Source of the DNA: Vreelandella aquamarina
GTDB taxonomy: Bacteria; Pseudomonadota; Gammaproteobacteria; Pseudomonadales; Halomonadaceae
DNA length: 64,000 nucleotides
Direction of reading: 5' to 3'
Assembly (NCBI RefSeq): GCF_020075495.1
Contig: NZ_JABYQT010000003.1
Coordinates: forward strand, 395,548-459,547
In this document: in pieces, positions 19,719-27,383 of the stretch
Layout of the letters: each line of letters starts with the position of its first letter
Position numbering within the stretch: position 1 is the first letter of the stretch
Position numbers and translations under genes: made by a program
The notes under the pieces: generated by a model
What the model was told of the DNA's origin: nothing
Database searches by the model: none
The model's input: only the letters and a program-made list of their open reading frames with translations

Positions 19719-20726
19719 ATGGTTAAAGTCAATCATGCAACATTATGTAGGACCATCGAAAAAGCGTTTTTAAAGGCCGGCTTGAGCGAGGAGCGCGCCG
19801 GAACCTGCGCGCGTATTCATGCTGACAGTACGCGCGATGGTGTTCATTCTCATGGTATAGGAAGAGCCCCGAGGTTTATCGATTTCGTGAAACGAGGCTT
19901 CATCGATATTGAAGCTTTACCCACCCCTGTTCAGTCGTTAGGAGCTATTGAGGTTCTGGATGGCAATATGGGAATTGGCATCATTAATGCACTTCATGCC
20001 ACGGAGCGTGCCATTGAGTTGGCGAGAGAGCATGGAATGGGGTTGGTGGCTTTGCGCAATACCACTCACTGGATGCGCGGGGGAAGCTATGGCTGGCATG
20101 CCGTAGAGCAAGGATTTGCTACTATAATGTGGACTAATACCGAATCGTGCATGCCGGCTTGGGGGGCTAGCTCTCAATCTATCGGAAACAATCCTCTGGT
20201 AATGGGCGTTCCTCATAGCGAGGGTCCGCTAGTGCTCGATATGGCGATGTCTCAGTTTTCTTACGGGAAGCTTCAGACCACCCTGTTGAAGGGGGAAAAG
20301 CTGCCGGTTGATGGCGGGTTCGATGAGCATGGAGAACTCAGTCGTGATCCAGCCGCTATCGCGGCTACTCGCCGTCTGTTGCCAGCCGGCTATTGGAAAG
20401 GTTCAGGGTTAGCCATACTACTGGATGCGCTGGCAGCACTACTGGCTCAGGGCCGCGCAAGTCATGAGATTGATAAGGTGCAACAAGGGAGCGGTGGCGG
20501 TAGCTGTCAAATCTTCATGGTATTTGATCCAAGGCAGCTCGGTGGTCAAGCAGCCTGCGATGCTATTGTCGAGGGAATCCAATCTCATCTTAAAGAAGCC
20601 AAACCCGCTGATCGGCATCGGACGGTTCGTTGGCCTGGAGAGTCGACGTTTCACGATCGTCGAAGTCCTCAGCCCATAAATATTGACGACGATCAATGGC
20701 AGGCAATTCTTGAACTTGCTAAATAG
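19719..20726 (+). CDS. YiaK-like 3-dehydro-L-gulonate (2,3-diketogulonate) reductase
   Basis: NAD(P)-dependent oxidoreductase of the malate/L-lactate dehydrogenase (Ldh_2) family. It aligns along its full length with E. coli YiaK: SHGIGRAPRFIDFVKRG, GLVALRNTTHWMRGGSYGW, LPVDGGFDEHGELSRDP and GYWKGSGLAILLD. The SHG histidine is the family's catalytic residue. Start 19719 was chosen over 19695 because the alignment begins at MVKV and GGGGTG precedes it. It is more AT-rich than the pathway genes upstream. In this locus it may feed an onic or uronic acid side branch; other family members act on malate or ureidoglycolate. Confidence 0.8.
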   Translation: MVKVNHATLCRTIEKAFLKAGLSEERAGTCARIHADSTRDGVHSHGIGRAPRFIDFVKRGFIDIEALPTPVQSLGAIEVLDGNMGIGIINALHATERAIELAREHGMGLVALRNTTHWMRGGSYGWHAVEQGFATIMWTNTESCMPAWGASSQSIGNNPLVMGVPHSEGPLVLDMAMSQFSYGKLQTTLLKGEKLPVDGGFDEHGELSRDPAAIAATRRLLPAGYWKGSGLAILLDALAALLAQGRASHEIDKVQQGSGGGSCQIFMVFDPRQLGGQAACDAIVEGIQSHLKEAKPADRHRTVRWPGESTFHDRRSPQPINIDDDQWQAILELAK

Positions 20727-20974
20727 TTCTACCAGTGTAAATGTAATTGGTTTGATTAAATTGTTTGCATCAAGACCTTAAAAAGGTTTTACGTCTCAGG
20801 GCTGTCTGCGAATCCTTTGATTGACTTTGATTTTATGACGCTTGGGAATGCAAGGAATATATAAATATTGTTTTTTTTATGAATCGCTAGTGGGCTTGCA
20901 ATCTTTACTTGTCGATATTGCAATCAATTTTATCGATAAGAATTTCATGTTTAATATTCATTAAGGGTTTTGGA

Positions 20975-21724
20975 ATGACTACTCAAACGCCTCTGGAAAT
21001 ACCTTTTAAGATAAACAGGGTTTCTCAACCAGGTAGCTTGTCTGTACATGTGGCTGATCAACTTGAAACCTTGATTACTCAAGGTAATGTGGCCGTAGGT
21101 GATAAGCTCCCGACCGAGAACAGTCTTTGCGAATCTTTTGGCGTCAGCCGTACGGTCATACGTGAAGCGATTACGCACCTCAAATCATTGGGTTTGGTAG
21201 AGACACGTCGTGGAGTGGGAACGACAATTTTACGCGCCTCTAAAGTGGAAGCACGTCCGGCGGAACGAGTTAATCCCACAACTGTCGAGGACATTCTCTA
21301 TCTTCTGGAGTTACGCCTAACATTGGAGCCAGCAGCAGCGGAGCTTGCTGCTTTGCGATATGATGCACAGGATAAAGAGAATCTGGAACTTCAGCATCAG
21401 AAATTCATAAAGGTTTATACAGCAAACGCCCAAGCAAGGGAGGAAGACTATTCTTTTCATTTCGCCATTGCACAAGCGACCAAGAACCCTTTTTTCAAAT
21501 CATTCTACGAGCAGTGGAGCCATAACGTAATTCCTCGCGCTAAGCTGATGAGTAATGATATCAATCCACTTTCGTCTCAACGTTACTTGAAGCGGGTGCA
21601 GGAAGAGCATGCTGACATCCTTGTAGCCATCCTGGCAAGAGACGCAAATGCCGCCCGACAAAAGATGCACCAGCATCTTAGCCGGGCAAGGGATACCTAC
21701 GCCCAATACCGCAATCAGACATAG
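20975..21724 (+). CDS. GntR-family regulator, FadR subgroup
   Basis: Transcription factor of 249 aa with an N-terminal winged helix-turn-helix (residues about 20-85: VGDKLPTENSLCESFGVSRTVIREA) and a C-terminal FCD ligand domain with the metal-type histidines in FHFAIAQATKN and QEEHADILVA. Start 20975 has AAGGG 7 bases upstream; longer in-frame starts lack one. It closes the hexarate locus and is its only regulator gene in view, so it probably binds the TGTATGAT-type motifs before the tct and kdgD units with a sugar acid as inducer. Its base composition is visibly AT-richer than that of the catabolic genes. Confidence 0.85.
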   Translation: MTTQTPLEIPFKINRVSQPGSLSVHVADQLETLITQGNVAVGDKLPTENSLCESFGVSRTVIREAITHLKSLGLVETRRGVGTTILRASKVEARPAERVNPTTVEDILYLLELRLTLEPAAAELAALRYDAQDKENLELQHQKFIKVYTANAQAREEDYSFHFAIAQATKNPFFKSFYEQWSHNVIPRAKLMSNDINPLSSQRYLKRVQEEHADILVAILARDANAARQKMHQHLSRARDTYAQYRNQT

Positions 21725-22233
21725 CATATGTAATTTTTGGTGTCTTTTTAATGTTCACTCTGCCGTAAGGTCAAGGATGGCGCGGCAGGACCAATGCCTG
21801 ATAGCTTTCAGCCAGGTGAGCAATTAACTGATTTATCTTCGTTTTAAACCAATAAGTAAATGACGTCACAATAAACGAAGAGGTAATGATGCTTGTGTTA
21901 ACCTGAAAAACGTATACATGGGCTCATAATCGGGCTTTTATATACTCCTGTTGGCAATCACAAGACACTAACCCAAGGTTTAAAGTAAAGGCATCCTGTC
22001 AGCACAATCGGTATACCAAGCCACTCAAGCTCCTCACAATAATATACTAATGAAAAGAAGCTTAAGTTTATAATCAACCTAATATATTCGTTAAATAGCT
22101 AATAAACACGCTATTATAAATAAATTGCGCAATAAAGTTCTGCATTCTGTTGCCGTTTCCTCTAATCCTTCTAATCTGGATTAAGGAGGCGGTAAGCCAG
22201 CGTCAACGTGATTGCCAAGCGAGGAGTGCAGCT
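21725..22233. other. AT-rich intergenic region without recognised gene
   Basis: About 510 bp between the GntR gene and the sugar dehydrogenase. Strongly AT-rich; no convincing reading frame, hairpin-T-run terminator or repeat was found. Together with the two preceding genes it forms a patch of atypical composition. Confidence 0.6.
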
Positions 22234-23481
22234 GTGCAGAAGATACAAGCCAATCTTTTTCCAAAACCTCTTGTCCGTGGCGCATGGGCCGCCATGCTAC
22301 TGGGCGTATCCGGTGCCACGTATGCCGATGTACAGGCAGGCAGCGATGTCATCGAAGATGGCTACGAAAGCGAAGAGGCCAGACTGAAGGTCGTACGGGT
22401 GGTATCCGGTCTTGAACATCCCTGGGCCGTGGCCTGGCTCCCCGATGGCCGAATGCTGGTGACCGAGCGCCCGGGGCGCCTGCACCTGATCGATGACCAG
22501 GAGGTGATGGAGCTTGGCAATCTGCCCAATATCGCCAGCTCGGCCAACGATGAAACGCCGGTGGAGGGAGGCGGGCAGGGCGGGCTGCTTGATGTCGCCG
22601 TTCACCCTGACTACGAAGACAATGGCTGGATCTATTTCACCTTTTCAAGCCCGGGCGACCCGCGTGCATTCAGCACCTACGAGCCGGATTACGGCACGGG
22701 CCTTGCCGTGGGGCGGGCGCGCATCGATGTCGAAAACGGCGCCTTGAGCGATGTCGAAACGCTGTATACGCAGGTCCCGCGCACCCATCCAGGCGCGCAC
22801 TACGGGTCGCGTATCGTATTTCCCGGCAATGGCGAGATCATCTTCCCCATTGGCGATAGAAACGTACAAAACCTGCCTCAGGATCTGACCAACCCGGGTG
22901 GCAAGATGATTCGGCTTCAGCAAGAGGGCGGCGCCCACCCTGACAATCCGTTTATCGGTATTGCGCCGGGCAATCTGCGCCCGGAAATTTTCTCCTACGG
23001 CCATCGCAACAACCAGGGGCTGACGCTTCACCCTGAAACCGGAGAGCTGTGGGCGGTGGACCATGGCCCCAACGGCGGCGACCTGCTTTATCATGTAGAG
23101 GCGGGGAATAACCACGGCTGGCCCATGATTGCCTTTGGCACGGAATACACTACCGATGCCCATATCGGCCTGGGTACCGAGGCGCCCGGTATAACGCCGC
23201 CTGTCCATGTCTGGGAAGAGAGCATTGCTCCTTCGGGCATGGCGTTTTATACCGGCAACGGCGTGGCTCAATGGCAGAACAACCTGTTCGTGGGGTCCCT
23301 CAAGCGTGAGCAACTGCACCGCCTGGTACTTGACGGTGACAGCGTCACCCACGAAGAAATGCTGCTGACAGATACCATCGGGCGCATTCGCGATGTGCGA
23401 CAAGGCCCCGATGGCTTTCTCTATCTAGTCACGGATGAAGAGGATGGCGGTGTCTATCGGCTGGAGCCAGATGATGCCTGA
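22234..23481 (+). CDS. yliI: PQQ-dependent aldose sugar dehydrogenase (YliI/Asd type)
   Basis: Exported soluble quinoprotein that oxidises aldoses to lactones with pyrroloquinoline quinone. The start is a GTG with GAGGAG 7 bases upstream; the resulting protein (415 aa) begins with a leader ending ATYA. The six-bladed propeller motifs of the soluble glucose dehydrogenase family are seen: GLEHPWAVAWLPDGRMLVTER, GGQGGLLDVAVHPDY, PGAHYGSRI, GHRNNQGLTLHPETGELWAVDHGP and SIAPSGMAFYTGNG. PQQ synthesis genes are not in this window, so the cofactor source is unknown. It ends in a terminator-like hairpin. Confidence 0.85.
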   Translation: MQKIQANLFPKPLVRGAWAAMLLGVSGATYADVQAGSDVIEDGYESEEARLKVVRVVSGLEHPWAVAWLPDGRMLVTERPGRLHLIDDQEVMELGNLPNIASSANDETPVEGGGQGGLLDVAVHPDYEDNGWIYFTFSSPGDPRAFSTYEPDYGTGLAVGRARIDVENGALSDVETLYTQVPRTHPGAHYGSRIVFPGNGEIIFPIGDRNVQNLPQDLTNPGGKMIRLQQEGGAHPDNPFIGIAPGNLRPEIFSYGHRNNQGLTLHPETGELWAVDHGPNGGDLLYHVEAGNNHGWPMIAFGTEYTTDAHIGLGTEAPGITPPVHVWEESIAPSGMAFYTGNGVAQWQNNLFVGSLKREQLHRLVLDGDSVTHEEMLLTDTIGRIRDVRQGPDGFLYLVTDEEDGGVYRLEPDDA

Positions 23482-23506
23482 ATGCGTCGGGGCATGCGTT
23501 GTAGCA

Positions 23507-23537
23507 AGAAGGGCGCCCGTGGGCGTCCTTCTGCTTT
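23507..23537 (+). terminator. Terminator after the sugar dehydrogenase
   Basis: AGAAGGGCGCC pairs with GGCGTCCTTCT (11 bp, one G-U) around a short loop, followed by GCTTTT. It lies 26 bp past the stop and faces a convergent gene. Confidence 0.75.
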
Positions 23538-23581
23538 TAAACCCGATACGTGTATGGGCGGCGTGCCAGTGAGAGCAGCTG

Positions 23582-24526
23582 CTAGGCAGTACTTGTGTGC
23601 TGATCGATCAAGAGCCCGCAGGAAGGCGCTGCCCAGTGGGTACTGGCGGTAAACACTACATCGCACACCACCGGCGAGTGGCAGCGGCGCACTTCATCAT
23701 CGATACGTGCGCGCAGCGCGTCCTGGCGCTTGAGCGAATCGCAGGCGCTGCCCTCGGGCATTACCGCGTGCACCATGACATACAGAAGCCGGCCAGGGCG
23801 CACCATGCGTACCCGCACTTCAAGGGTATGCGTGTCGGCCAGCGCCTGCTTGATGGCTTCGCGGACGGGCACCGCGATGGCTTCTTCGGGCGTCTTGTTG
23901 AGCAGCTCTTTCAGCGCCTGAGAGGCCATGCGCACGGGAACACCCAGGCACAGCAGGACCACCGCGACCACCAGCATCGAGTCGATATAGGGTACCAGCG
24001 AAACGAAGTTCAGCTTCTCAAAGAGCATGACCAGGCAGAAGGCGACAAGCACGGCGGCGGAAATAAGGCTGTTGACCATCCAGTTGAGCCTGTCGGCGGC
24101 TACCAGGGGGCTTTGCACATAGCGCTGGCTGCGATGCATCACCCAGGCGGTGAGCGAGCAGGCAAGTGTTGCAAACAGCGCATAGATCACCGCTACGCCA
24201 GCGGCAATCTCGCGACCGCCGGTAAGCAGGGCAACGATGGCGTCCACCAGAGCAAAGAGCGAGACCCCCAGAATCAAGAGTCCTTTACATAGATTGACCA
24301 GCGACTCGAAATAGCTGTAACCAAACGGGTAGGATTCGCTATCCGGGCGGCTCGCCAGCTTGCTGACCTTGATAGTCACCAACGCTACACTAAAGTATAT
24401 AAGATTGAATAAACCATCCAGCAAGATGGCCTGGGAGTGGGAAGCGAGCGTCGCGATAATACCCGCACTGCCGATCATGAGCGCCATGAGGGCGGAAAAG
24501 GCCAGCGTACGTGTTTCTGTTTTCAT
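23582..24526 (-). CDS. Cation diffusion facilitator family transporter, atypical metal site
   Basis: Inner-membrane protein of 314 aa with six hydrophobic segments and a C-terminal cytoplasmic domain, as in CDF (FieF/ZitB) exporters. In TM2 the usual DxxxD or HxxxD is D37-x3-N41 (LLDGLFNLIYF); in TM5 the usual HxxxD is N148-x3-N152. The cytosolic domain (EVRVRMVRPGRLLYVMVHAVM) keeps the ferredoxin-like pattern. Start 24526 is the MKTETRT methionine; an upstream ATG at 24547 is possible. The fold is well supported; the substrate is not, and may differ from zinc or iron. It is divergent from a GNAT gene 96 bp away. Confidence 0.75.
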   Translation of the reverse strand: MKTETRTLAFSALMALMIGSAGIIATLASHSQAILLDGLFNLIYFSVALVTIKVSKLASRPDSESYPFGYSYFESLVNLCKGLLILGVSLFALVDAIVALLTGGREIAAGVAVIYALFATLACSLTAWVMHRSQRYVQSPLVAADRLNWMVNSLISAAVLVAFCLVMLFEKLNFVSLVPYIDSMLVVAVVLLCLGVPVRMASQALKELLNKTPEEAIAVPVREAIKQALADTHTLEVRVRMVRPGRLLYVMVHAVMPEGSACDSLKRQDALRARIDDEVRRCHSPVVCDVVFTASTHWAAPSCGLLIDQHTSTA

Positions 24527-24622
24527 GAAAGGTGGCTCCGCCGCCATTGGTCGAGCGCAAAAGCATAGCAATATTGACGACCCATTCACTAATGATAGTG
24601 GCGCCAACAAGGACGAACGGCG

Positions 24623-25183
24623 ATGTATTCACGCAGAGATGAACGTAACCGCCACGGCAGGGATTTAACCTTTAGCCTGCTGACACCGGAAGATGCCTTC
24701 GAGCTGCTGGCATTCGAGACGGCAGAGCGGGCATGGTTCGAGCAGCATATCGAGGCGCGCAAGGAGCAGTTCTACTCTTCTCATGGTGTGTCCCAACACA
24801 TCATCGACTGCCTGGCCCTGAACGCCCAGGGGCGTATGAGCCCGTTGCTGATTCGGCACAAGGGCGTATTGATCGGCCGGGCCAATCTGCGCGATATCGA
24901 TGGTGAAAATGCCAGTATCGGCTATCGGTTGGCCGCGTGTGCCTGTGGGCAGGGGATCGCCCAGAAAGCGCTCAAGCATCTAATGAAAGAAGCTCGCTGC
25001 ATGTATGGCCTGGAGACCCTGACGGCGGTCGTATCCGTGGAGAACCAGGCATCCAGAAGAGTGCTCGAAAAGGCGGGGTTTGATGCGGTGGACAAGCTTC
25101 CAGACCATGCTCGGGTCGCCGATAGGCGTCTGGACTGTCTGGTGTACCGCTGCGTATTGAGACAGGAAGTGGAGTGCGCATGA
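24623..25183 (+). CDS. GNAT-family N-acetyltransferase
   Basis: Acetyl-CoA-dependent acetyltransferase of the RimJ/RimL-like group, 186 aa. The acetyl-CoA pocket is marked by the CGQGIAQKALKHLM segment near residue 108 (variant of the RGxGxA motif) and the typical VSVENQASRRVLEKAGF near 140. AAGGA lies 9 bases before the ATG. The acceptor (protein N-terminus or small amine) cannot be told from the sequence. Confidence 0.8.
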   Translation: MYSRRDERNRHGRDLTFSLLTPEDAFELLAFETAERAWFEQHIEARKEQFYSSHGVSQHIIDCLALNAQGRMSPLLIRHKGVLIGRANLRDIDGENASIGYRLAACACGQGIAQKALKHLMKEARCMYGLETLTAVVSVENQASRRVLEKAGFDAVDKLPDHARVADRRLDCLVYRCVLRQEVECA

Positions 25184-25293
25184 TGCACGCCCAGGCCAGT
25201 CAAGCGGCCAGGTGAGTTTGGTACCTGCCGCTGTACTGTACTAACCTCAAGGCAGGTCATTGATAATCATTAAGCCAACAGGAGGGTTTAACG

Positions 25294-26130
25294 ATGCCTA
25301 TGCTGAGCGTCGGCACGGAGCAGGGTACGCCGGTAGAGCTTTATTACGAGGTCTATGGAGCAGGCAAGCCCGTGGTGCTGGTTCACGGCTGGCCGTTGAG
25401 CGGCCGTTCCTGGGAAAAGCAGGTACCTGCCCTGGTAAAAGCGGGCTACAAGGTCATTACCTATGATCGCCGCGGGTTTGGCTGGTCCACCCAGGCAGAT
25501 GGCGGCTACGACTACGACACGCTGGCCGCCGATTTGAAAAAGCTGATCGATACGCTCGATCTTCACGATGCGACGCTGGTGGGCTTCTCCATGGGCGGCG
25601 GTGAAGTGGCACGCTACCTTGCAAGTTACGGCTCTAGCCGGGTTACCAAGGGCGTATTTGCTGCCGCCGTTCCGCCTTATCTCTACAAGGCAGACGATAA
25701 CCCGGACGGGGGGCTGGATGACGACACCATCCAGGGTTTTCTGGCCGGCGTCAGCGGCGACCGTATTGCCTTTCTGGAAGACTTTACCAAGGATTTCTTC
25801 TCGACCGAGTCGCGTAGCGACCTGATCAGCGAGCCAAACCGGCGTTACCATCGCGATATTGCCGCTTTCGCTTCGCCCCTGGCCACCTACGAGTGCGTCA
25901 AGGCTTTCAGCTATACCGATTTCCGCGAAGACCTGCCCAAGATCGACGTGCCGACCCTGATTCTTCATGGCGATGGTGACAAGATCGTGCCGTTCGACGT
26001 CAGCGGCAAGCGCGCCGCCGAATTTTTGCCCAAGGCTCAGACGCATGTGATCGAGGGCGGCCCTCATGCGATCAACGCCACTCACGCCGAGGAGTTCAAC
26101 CAGGCGCTGATCGATTTTCTCAAAGACTGA
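25294..26130 (+). CDS. Alpha/beta hydrolase, non-haem chloroperoxidase type
   Basis: Cytoplasmic alpha/beta-hydrolase of 278 aa. The oxyanion region is LVHGWPLSGRSWE; the nucleophile is S99 in GFSMGGGE; the acid is in LHGDGDKIVP (D227 or D229); the histidine is H258 in GGPHAI. TYDRRGFGWS and the SMGGGEVARY run are typical of cofactor-free haloperoxidases/perhydrolases (esterase fold). AGGAGGG precedes the ATG. It is followed by a strong terminator and so is probably monocistronic. Confidence 0.85.
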   Translation: MPMLSVGTEQGTPVELYYEVYGAGKPVVLVHGWPLSGRSWEKQVPALVKAGYKVITYDRRGFGWSTQADGGYDYDTLAADLKKLIDTLDLHDATLVGFSMGGGEVARYLASYGSSRVTKGVFAAAVPPYLYKADDNPDGGLDDDTIQGFLAGVSGDRIAFLEDFTKDFFSTESRSDLISEPNRRYHRDIAAFASPLATYECVKAFSYTDFREDLPKIDVPTLILHGDGDKIVPFDVSGKRAAEFLPKAQTHVIEGGPHAINATHAEEFNQALIDFLKD

Positions 26131-26152
26131 TTGACCGATACCCTTGCAGTCG

Positions 26153-26177
26153 CGCCGCCCTTGGGCGGCGTTTTTTT
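26153..26177 (+). terminator. Rho-independent terminator
   Basis: CGCCGCCC-TT-GGGCGGCG followed by seven T, 22 bp after the hydrolase stop. Confidence 0.92.
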
Positions 26178-26222
26178 AAGCCCGCACACAAGGCGTTACC
26201 GCGCGTTTCAGGGAGCAGATAG

Positions 26223-26954
26223 ATGAGCGAAGCATCAATGATGAGAAAGATAATGGCCCCCACCGGCGTGCTGCGCGCTACCATCAATGTCGGCAATCCG
26301 ATCCTGGCAGGGCTCGACGCCGAGCAGCAGCCATATGGGGTGTCGGTCGACTTGGCAAAACGGATTGCGCAGCGACTGGAAGTCGAACTCGAACTGCAGG
26401 TATACGCGTCCGCCGGCGAGGCCGTCGACGTCGTGAGCGGTGAAAAGGCCGACATGGGATTTTTTGCGCTCGACCCTAAGCGGGGCGAGAGCATCGAGTT
26501 TACGGCGCCCTATGTGCTGATCGAAGGCTACTATCTGGTGCGCGAGGAGTCGCCAATTACCGATCAAGAAGAGGTCGACCGCCCGGGGCAGCGCATCGTG
26601 GTGGGCAAGGGCAGCGCTTATGATCTCTACCTGAGCCGCACCATACAACACGCCGAGCTGGTGCGCGCACCCACGTCGCCAGAGGTGGTGGAGTTCTTCA
26701 GGGAACATCAGTTGGATATCGCCGCCGGCGTCAAGCAGCAGCTGGAGGCGGGCATCGAGACGTTTGGCGGTATGAGGCTGCTACCCGGTCACTTCATGAC
26801 CATTCAGCAGGCCATGGGCGTGCCGAAGAACCGGCCACCGGAAGCAGCGGCGTTTCTCTCGGCATTCATTGAAGAGATGAAGGCCGAGGGCGAAGTGGCA
26901 CGCCTGCTGGAGAAACACGCCATTCAGGGCGCATCGGTTGCCCCCGCCGCCTGA
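26223..26954 (+). CDS. Solute-binding-like protein (SBP_bac_3) lacking a signal peptide
   Basis: A 243-residue protein with the type 3 solute-binding fold seen in amino-acid ABC systems: GVLRATINVGNPILAG, PYGVSVDLAKRIAQRLEVELELQV, GEKADMGFFALDPKRGESIEFTAPYV and VGKGSAYDLYLSR. Unlike true binding proteins it has no N-terminal hydrophobic leader (MSEASMMRKIMAPTGVLR) and no ABC permease or ATPase nearby. It may be a cytoplasmic ligand sensor or enzyme. The start has GGGAGCAG upstream; no alternative start would add a leader, since the preceding bases form the terminator of the previous gene. Confidence 0.7.
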   Translation: MSEASMMRKIMAPTGVLRATINVGNPILAGLDAEQQPYGVSVDLAKRIAQRLEVELELQVYASAGEAVDVVSGEKADMGFFALDPKRGESIEFTAPYVLIEGYYLVREESPITDQEEVDRPGQRIVVGKGSAYDLYLSRTIQHAELVRAPTSPEVVEFFREHQLDIAAGVKQQLEAGIETFGGMRLLPGHFMTIQQAMGVPKNRPPEAAAFLSAFIEEMKAEGEVARLLEKHAIQGASVAPAA

Positions 26955-26973
26955 TGGCAACGGGGCAAACCAC

Positions 26974-27360
26974 CTACCCCACGATCCACACGGCGTCGCC
27001 CTTGAATTCAGCTCTCCAGGTACATAGCGTGACGCTGTCGTCTTCCACGCACTGGCCGTCCTCCAGGCGAAAGTGCTGTTTGTAGAGCGGAGAGGCCACC
27101 ACGGCGGCGCCCTTTATATCGCCCACTATGCCGTGGGCAATCACGTTGGCATTGGAGAACGGGTCGTGGTGGTCGATGGCATACAGCTCGCGCGGGTAGC
27201 CCGGCAGGTAAAACAGCGCGATCTGCCTCGGGCCCTTGGGCGTTTCCAGCCAGGCGGCAACGCCGGAAAATGCGACCAGGTCGGCCTTGCGGCACAGTTT
27301 CTGGCTGGCCTGCTGGCCTTCGTGTGTGAAAGAGGAGTGTTTCATTGCGGTAGCGGTCAT
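26974..27360 (-). CDS. nirD: Assimilatory nitrite reductase (NADH) small subunit
   Basis: Small subunit of siroheme nitrite reductase, which reduces nitrite to ammonium with NADH in the cytoplasm. It has the Rieske-like NirD fold (128 aa; LCRKADLVAFSGVAAWLE, QIALFYLPGYPRELYAIDHHDPFSNANVIAHGIVG-type sequence) and, as normal for NirD, lacks the cluster-binding Cys/His pairs. GAGGA precedes the ATG. It is the last gene of the minus-strand nasC-nirB-nirD series, 23 bp after nirB. Confidence 0.92.
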   Translation of the reverse strand: MTATAMKHSSFTHEGQQASQKLCRKADLVAFSGVAAWLETPKGPRQIALFYLPGYPRELYAIDHHDPFSNANVIAHGIVGDIKGAAVVASPLYKQHFRLEDGQCVEDDSVTLCTWRAEFKGDAVWIVG

Positions 27361-27383
27361 GAGGTGTCCTCAGGTGGGTGTGG

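Noticed and set aside
26974..27360. NirD as a Rieske iron-sulfur protein
   Set aside because: The fold is Rieske-like but the Cys/His ligands are absent, as in authentic NirD, so no cluster is expected.
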